Assembly (NCBI RefSeq): GCF_020497125.1
Contig: NC_059072.1
Span: 301,896,781 to 301,960,780, forward strand
From: Mauremys mutica
Lineage: Eukaryota > Chordata > Testudines > Geoemydidae
Direction of reading: 5' to 3'
DNA length: 64,000 bases
Shown: positions 60,427-64,000 of the stretch, in pieces
How positions within the stretch are numbered: position 1 is the first letter of the stretch
How the letters are laid out: every line of letters begins with the position of its first letter
Notes under the pieces: model-generated
Database searches by the model: none
Told to the model about the DNA's origin: nothing
Seen by the model: only the letters and a program-made list of their open reading frames with translations
Position numbers and translations under genes: made by a program

Positions 60427-60867
60427 CTGCTCTGAGGACGAATCATGATTGTGTTGTGTAGGAGGCTGAGTGGTAGGACCTTTGCCTCATTTATTGTAGA
60501 AATTGGAAGTGAATGAGGCAGTGGATTGTATGAAGAGAAAAGATCTTTAATTGAATGCTGCCCTGGAGGATTGGATTCTATCTCTACCTCTGCCACAGAA
60601 TTTCTATGTGATGCTATAAGCAAGTCACTTAAACCAAACTTTTCTTGGTGGTCATTAATTGTGTGTTCCTCATTTTCTGGGCACACAACATGAGACCCTG
60701 GGGTTTGATTTATGGAAGTACTGAGTGCTCGCAACCTCAGCTGAAGTCAATGGGAGCTGAGCTTTGAACATATATAGTACTATGTGCTGCTAAGTGCACT
60801 GAAAAATCAGGTCCTAAGCATCTCAGTTTAGGCATCCAAAATTAGTGGTTGCTTTTGACCTATTCTC

Positions 60868-60975
60868 TCTGTACCTCAGTTCTTCATCTGTAAAATGAGG
60901 GTAATGCCACCTCCTCATCTCACAGGGTTGTTGTGATGTGAACATAAGTTTCTAGAGCACTCAGATTCTATAGCA
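60868..60975 (+). mobile_element. MIR/L2-like SINE fragment
   Basis: CTCTGTACCTCAGTTCTTCATCTGTAAAATGAGGGTAATG followed by CTCACAGGGTTGTTGTGA is the conserved 3' wording of MIR-type elements found across amniotes. It is short and diverged. Confidence 0.75.
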
Positions 60976-61123
60976 ATGAGTGCCATAGAAGAGCTCATGA
61001 GGAAATTAATAATTGTGTATACAGAGCAGAGTTTGAATAATATGGATTAAATAGGACTCGGGCCGCACATTGAACATTGAGGATAAAAGATAACACTGAA
61101 TAGCTGCTTGTTATTTGTGCACT

Positions 61124-61280
61124 GTCCATCCTGTGCACTGAATGAGACTAGGGTCCTGTGGGGAAAAATAGTATGTGATTTTATAGTTAAAGACTTTATC
61201 ATAATGCATATGCACAGGGGACTCGAATTAAGGTTGCAGAGGCAGCCTTAATTGTGGCATTTCCTAACACTTGAGTGCCT
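61124..61280 (-). repeat. right arm of the inverted repeat pair (with 60270-60426)
   Basis: Read on the minus strand this gives GTTAGGAAATGCCACAATTAAGG, ACCTTAATTCGAGTCCCC, GCATTATGATAAAGTC, AATCACATACTA and CTCATTCAGTGCACAGGATGGAC, the same order as the left arm. The arms are about 0.7 kb apart with the MIR-like piece between them. Confidence 0.75.
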
Positions 61281-62689
61281 GACCATTCAATCTTGAATGT
61301 TTTTAACATAATTTTTTTGTTTTAGTATATAAATATTTTATTATTAGCTGACTAAATTTACATGACAATGAGGAAACTAATAAGGCATCTCCAAATTATT
61401 TTCCTAAACAGGTTTATCTAATACAGGCTGCAATTCGAGTGCTTTGAATTTTGTTGTTTTCATGTCAGTATTTGAATTTCTTTTCAGTTGGATTTTTAAT
61501 CCCAGTATTCTTGGAAACAAAATAACATCTTCTGTGGATTCTCATGGGACAACTGTTTGTTTCTTGACAACATAAACTATGGGTACCAGAACAGCGATCT
61601 CCTTGTCAGTTTCAAAAGTTTGGCTTTAGCTTTTGAAGTCAGGAAAAACATTCCAAGTAAACAGCTGTTCTTTGAAAACTACCAAAAAGAAACTTCGTAA
61701 GACGACAGAGAGAGGCTTGGCAGGACATGCAGATTTTTTCAATGCAGTATAATTAATAAATCAGTCAAGAAAATGATATATCTTTATGCAAAACCATGTT
61801 ATAACAAAGATGTTTGTTTTCAAAGCAAGAGGTCCCATGACAGTGTTCTATTTCATTAACTTTATTTCTATTATACCTAATAATTGCTATAAATTTTAAT
61901 TATTGTATCTGGCAACAGATGTTGGTGAAACTGTGACAATGCCAACTAGTTACATGGTCTACTTAATTGCTTTAAGGAAAAATGTTATATACATGTATAT
62001 GTATATACATATACATACAGTTAATTAGATAACTTTACCAAGCAATTTATACTTTTTAATAATATACTGTATATTTATGAATAACCTGGTTTCTGACTGG
62101 CTGCATTTTTCCTTTCCTTTTTTTTTTAAGCTTTATCAGCAAATTGTCAGCTGACATCCAGAAATATAACTGGGTGCTACAGAACTCATTTATTAATCAG
62201 CCCCAGTATCATTTGAGATAGGAGCACTTAATGTGTCACATTTGCAAAGCTCTGTGTTAGTTACGGTTGAATTCCACTTTTCTTTATAAATCTTATCTTT
62301 AAATGGTGGCATTGCTAAAAGGGACACTATGAACAAGTTCATAATTTACAAAAACTTCTATTTGTAAAAACTCCTCACAAATTGCAAGACTTCTTCCCTA
62401 TTATTCATTTGTTCTTTTCCACCAACCACCCTTATTTCTGACAGTGTTTAACATACAGGGTGGCAGTCATTGTTTTCTGGTGGTGGGTGGGTTTATATAT
62501 GTGGCTGTCTTTAGGCAGCCTTATTTGAAGATGGAGAAGAGGCAGGGTGTTCAGAAAGCACATGTGAGCTGTCACTTGCCAGGGTATTATCTGCTGGTCC
62601 TGACTGGACACTTGCCTTTTTACTGGAATGCTGGGGATAAGTAGGTTTGAGTTACTTTTTGATTGGTCCTGAGTCTGAATTTGCAGGTC

Positions 62690-63450
62690 TTAATTAGCAC
62701 CCATAGTCCTAGCCAATCAGGCAGCAAGCCATCCAGGTTGACCAGACGTTGGCCCCAGAACCATGCTATCTAATTGGATGGTAACTCTTCCACTGAACTG
62801 TAATGAAGTGAGGACATATAATTCTTTCCGACTCCTCATTCCCATCACTAGAGCATCTAATTTCTTCACAGGTGGATTGGATCTGCATAGCAAGTTCCTA
62901 GAAGACCTCATGAGGTCTTCATTCCTTTCCCTTCCAAGGTTACAGGAAATTCTGCTTGAGAGATATACATATAAACATTTGTAAAAATCATTCCCGGTAT
63001 GCTGAGAAATGCTTTCCTTGCAGCATGTCCTAGAGGTGATCATATTATGGATTAGTCTAATCCCCTCTGGAAGGTCATTCTACAGCTGAACTTCCTCTGC
63101 CTCCCACTCTTGTGTTTGTCATGGCTTTCATACTCTGTATTGTTTCAGAGTACAGCTGTCTTAGTGGGTCATGGCAAGGATGTGGTGTATGATATAGCTT
63201 GGTCTTCAGTTGCTGATTGCTTTGTAGATCAGGGCCAAAACCTTGAACTGGCAAGAGAAACAGATTGGCAGCCAGTGGAGGGATCAGACCACAGTATGAT
63301 ATCCTCACAACAGCCTGTCTACCTGAGGTTTTCTGCCGCATTCTGCCTGAACTGGAGCCTTTGCATTGATTCCACCTCCAGGCCTAGATATAGGGCTTGG
63401 TTGGGATTCCCTATTCATGCTCTCAAAGGAGTAATAGGGCACAAGGAAAC
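62690..63450. mobile_element. possible old LINE remnant
   Basis: The phrase TTTGTAGATCAGGGCCAAAACCTTGAACTGG, then GAAACAGATTGGCAGCCAGTGGAGGG, occurs as part of a common reptile interspersed repeat in my memory. The left part (62690-63100) may belong to the same copy. No intact coding frame is present. Confidence 0.4.
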
Positions 63451-63534
63451 ACCTTACTCCCCTGTATGGGCTACCCACAATGTAGGTCTGTGTGTAGGAG
63501 TGAGAGTGGCCTCTGTGGGGTTGCTGCTCCTGCA

Positions 63535-63660
63535 TAGGGTGACCAGAGAGCAAGTGTGAAAAATCGGGACAGGGGGTGGGGGGCCATAAGTGCCTCTTTA
63601 AGAACCCCCCCCCCAAAAATTGAGACTGTCCCTATAAAATCGGGACATCTGGTCACCCTA
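63535..63660. mobile_element. 126-bp hAT-like mini-element with perfect 8-bp duplication
   Basis: TAGGGTGACCAGAG and TCTGGTCACCCTA are inverted ends. CTCCTGCA flanks both sides exactly (63527-63534 and 63661-63668). The interior contains two further inverted words, AAAAATCGGGAC and CTATAAAATCGGGAC. It is non-coding. Confidence 0.92.
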
Positions 63661-63951
63661 CTCCTGCATAGGAGGACAGGTGAGGTTGGTGAAGTGGGAA
63701 GCCTTGGTTCTGCAGCCCCTCATCCCCACCCATGTGCTCACAGTCGCAGCTGAGCTGATGTACAGGGGGAAGTAAGCTGCTAGGTCGAAAAGTAGCACAG
63801 CTTGCTTCCCCTGGAGCAAGAGTCAAGTAGGCTCCAGATTGTGACTGAGTCAGTTTCATTTCTGGTCTGCTTCTCAGGTAGCACAACTGCACACTGCCTC
63901 TTACTTAGGCTCATGGTTGACTCTACAATATAGTCCACAGTAGTTTTGCAG

Positions 63952-64000
63952 GTTTCAAAGTGGTAGCCATGTTAGTCTGTATCAGCAAAAACAATGAGGA
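63952..64000 (+). mobile_element. short retroposon family copy, cut by the window edge
   Basis: TTTCAAAGTGGTAGCCATGTTAGTCTGTATCAGCAAAAAC matches the head of the copy at 41368. The rest lies beyond the window. Confidence 0.8.

Larger units (their letters stand above)
55894..64000 (+). other. DGKH: DGKH intron, open at the right edge (more than 8.1 kb)
   Basis: It starts with GTAAAG. The next exon should encode the rest of the C1 domain, beginning with the second half of a C-X2-C pair, and I did not find it before the window ends. 55900-57130 and 61300-62680 contain AT-rich sequence without recognisable features. The self-complementary AT/AC run TACATGTATATGTATATACA lies at about 61990. Repeats in the rest are listed separately. 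Confidence 0.85.

Noticed and set aside
63535..63660. Mariner element with TA target site
   Set aside because: The TA belongs to the terminal repeat itself. Exact 8-bp repeats lie outside both copies of the family, so a hAT-like mechanism fits better.
1..64000. CRISPR array, bacterial operon or plasmid features
   Set aside because: There are no regularly spaced short repeats and no bacterial genes. Exon-intron structure and vertebrate retroelements show a vertebrate nuclear sequence.

Overview
The window is vertebrate nuclear DNA, almost certainly from a turtle, probably a hidden-necked one (Cryptodira). The evidence is a tRNA-derived SINE with a CR1-like 3' tail (4574-4753 and 13738-13932), many CR1 LINE copies, a DIRS-type retrotransposon, and several families of short hAT-like and TcMar-like elements of the kinds common in turtle genomes. 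There are no bacterial-style genes, no CRISPR array and no rRNA or functional tRNA gene. Species identification is inference, because no search could be run.

The only host gene I can support is diacylglycerol kinase eta (DGKH) on the + strand. Four coding exons with clean AG/GT borders lie at 17505-17615, 19182-19262, 55317-55421 and 55761-55893. The first three encode the PH domain. The fourth encodes the linker and the first half of the first C1 zinc finger. The reading frame is open across all three joins (phases 0, 0, 0, then 1 leaving the window). The introns are 1,566 bp, about 36 kb, 339 bp, and more than 8.1 kb (open at the right edge). The PH-domain exon context and wording fit the eta paralogue better than delta. 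The start codon, the catalytic domain and the SAM domain lie outside the window. No coding exon was found in 1-17504, which is probably the upstream intron.

Everything else is intron filled with layered repeats. 1-17504 holds MITE-like elements, a Tigger-like TA-flanked element, several hAT elements with 8-bp target duplications (including two GC-rich copies head to head at 11480-12834) and two SINEs. The 36-kb intron inside the PH domain contains an antisense CR1 nest (24827-27900), a palindromic retroposon (27917-28127), a DIRS element (34401-40927) carrying two LTR-type insertions of which one is itself interrupted, another long LTR (41720-43250), and a sense CR1 (47840-51430) broken by a hAT element and an antisense CR1. 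The last intron has a TIR element (57132-57844), two copies of a very short hAT-like element (58890-58987 and 63535-63660) and an inverted pair of an old repeat.

No new multi-gene biological system is visible. The most interesting signals are structural: a retroposon family with a hammerhead-ribozyme-like core, one copy of which inserted as a near-perfect 82-bp-arm palindrome; the three-level nest in the DIRS recombinase; and two GC-rich element families with different ends but a shared interior.
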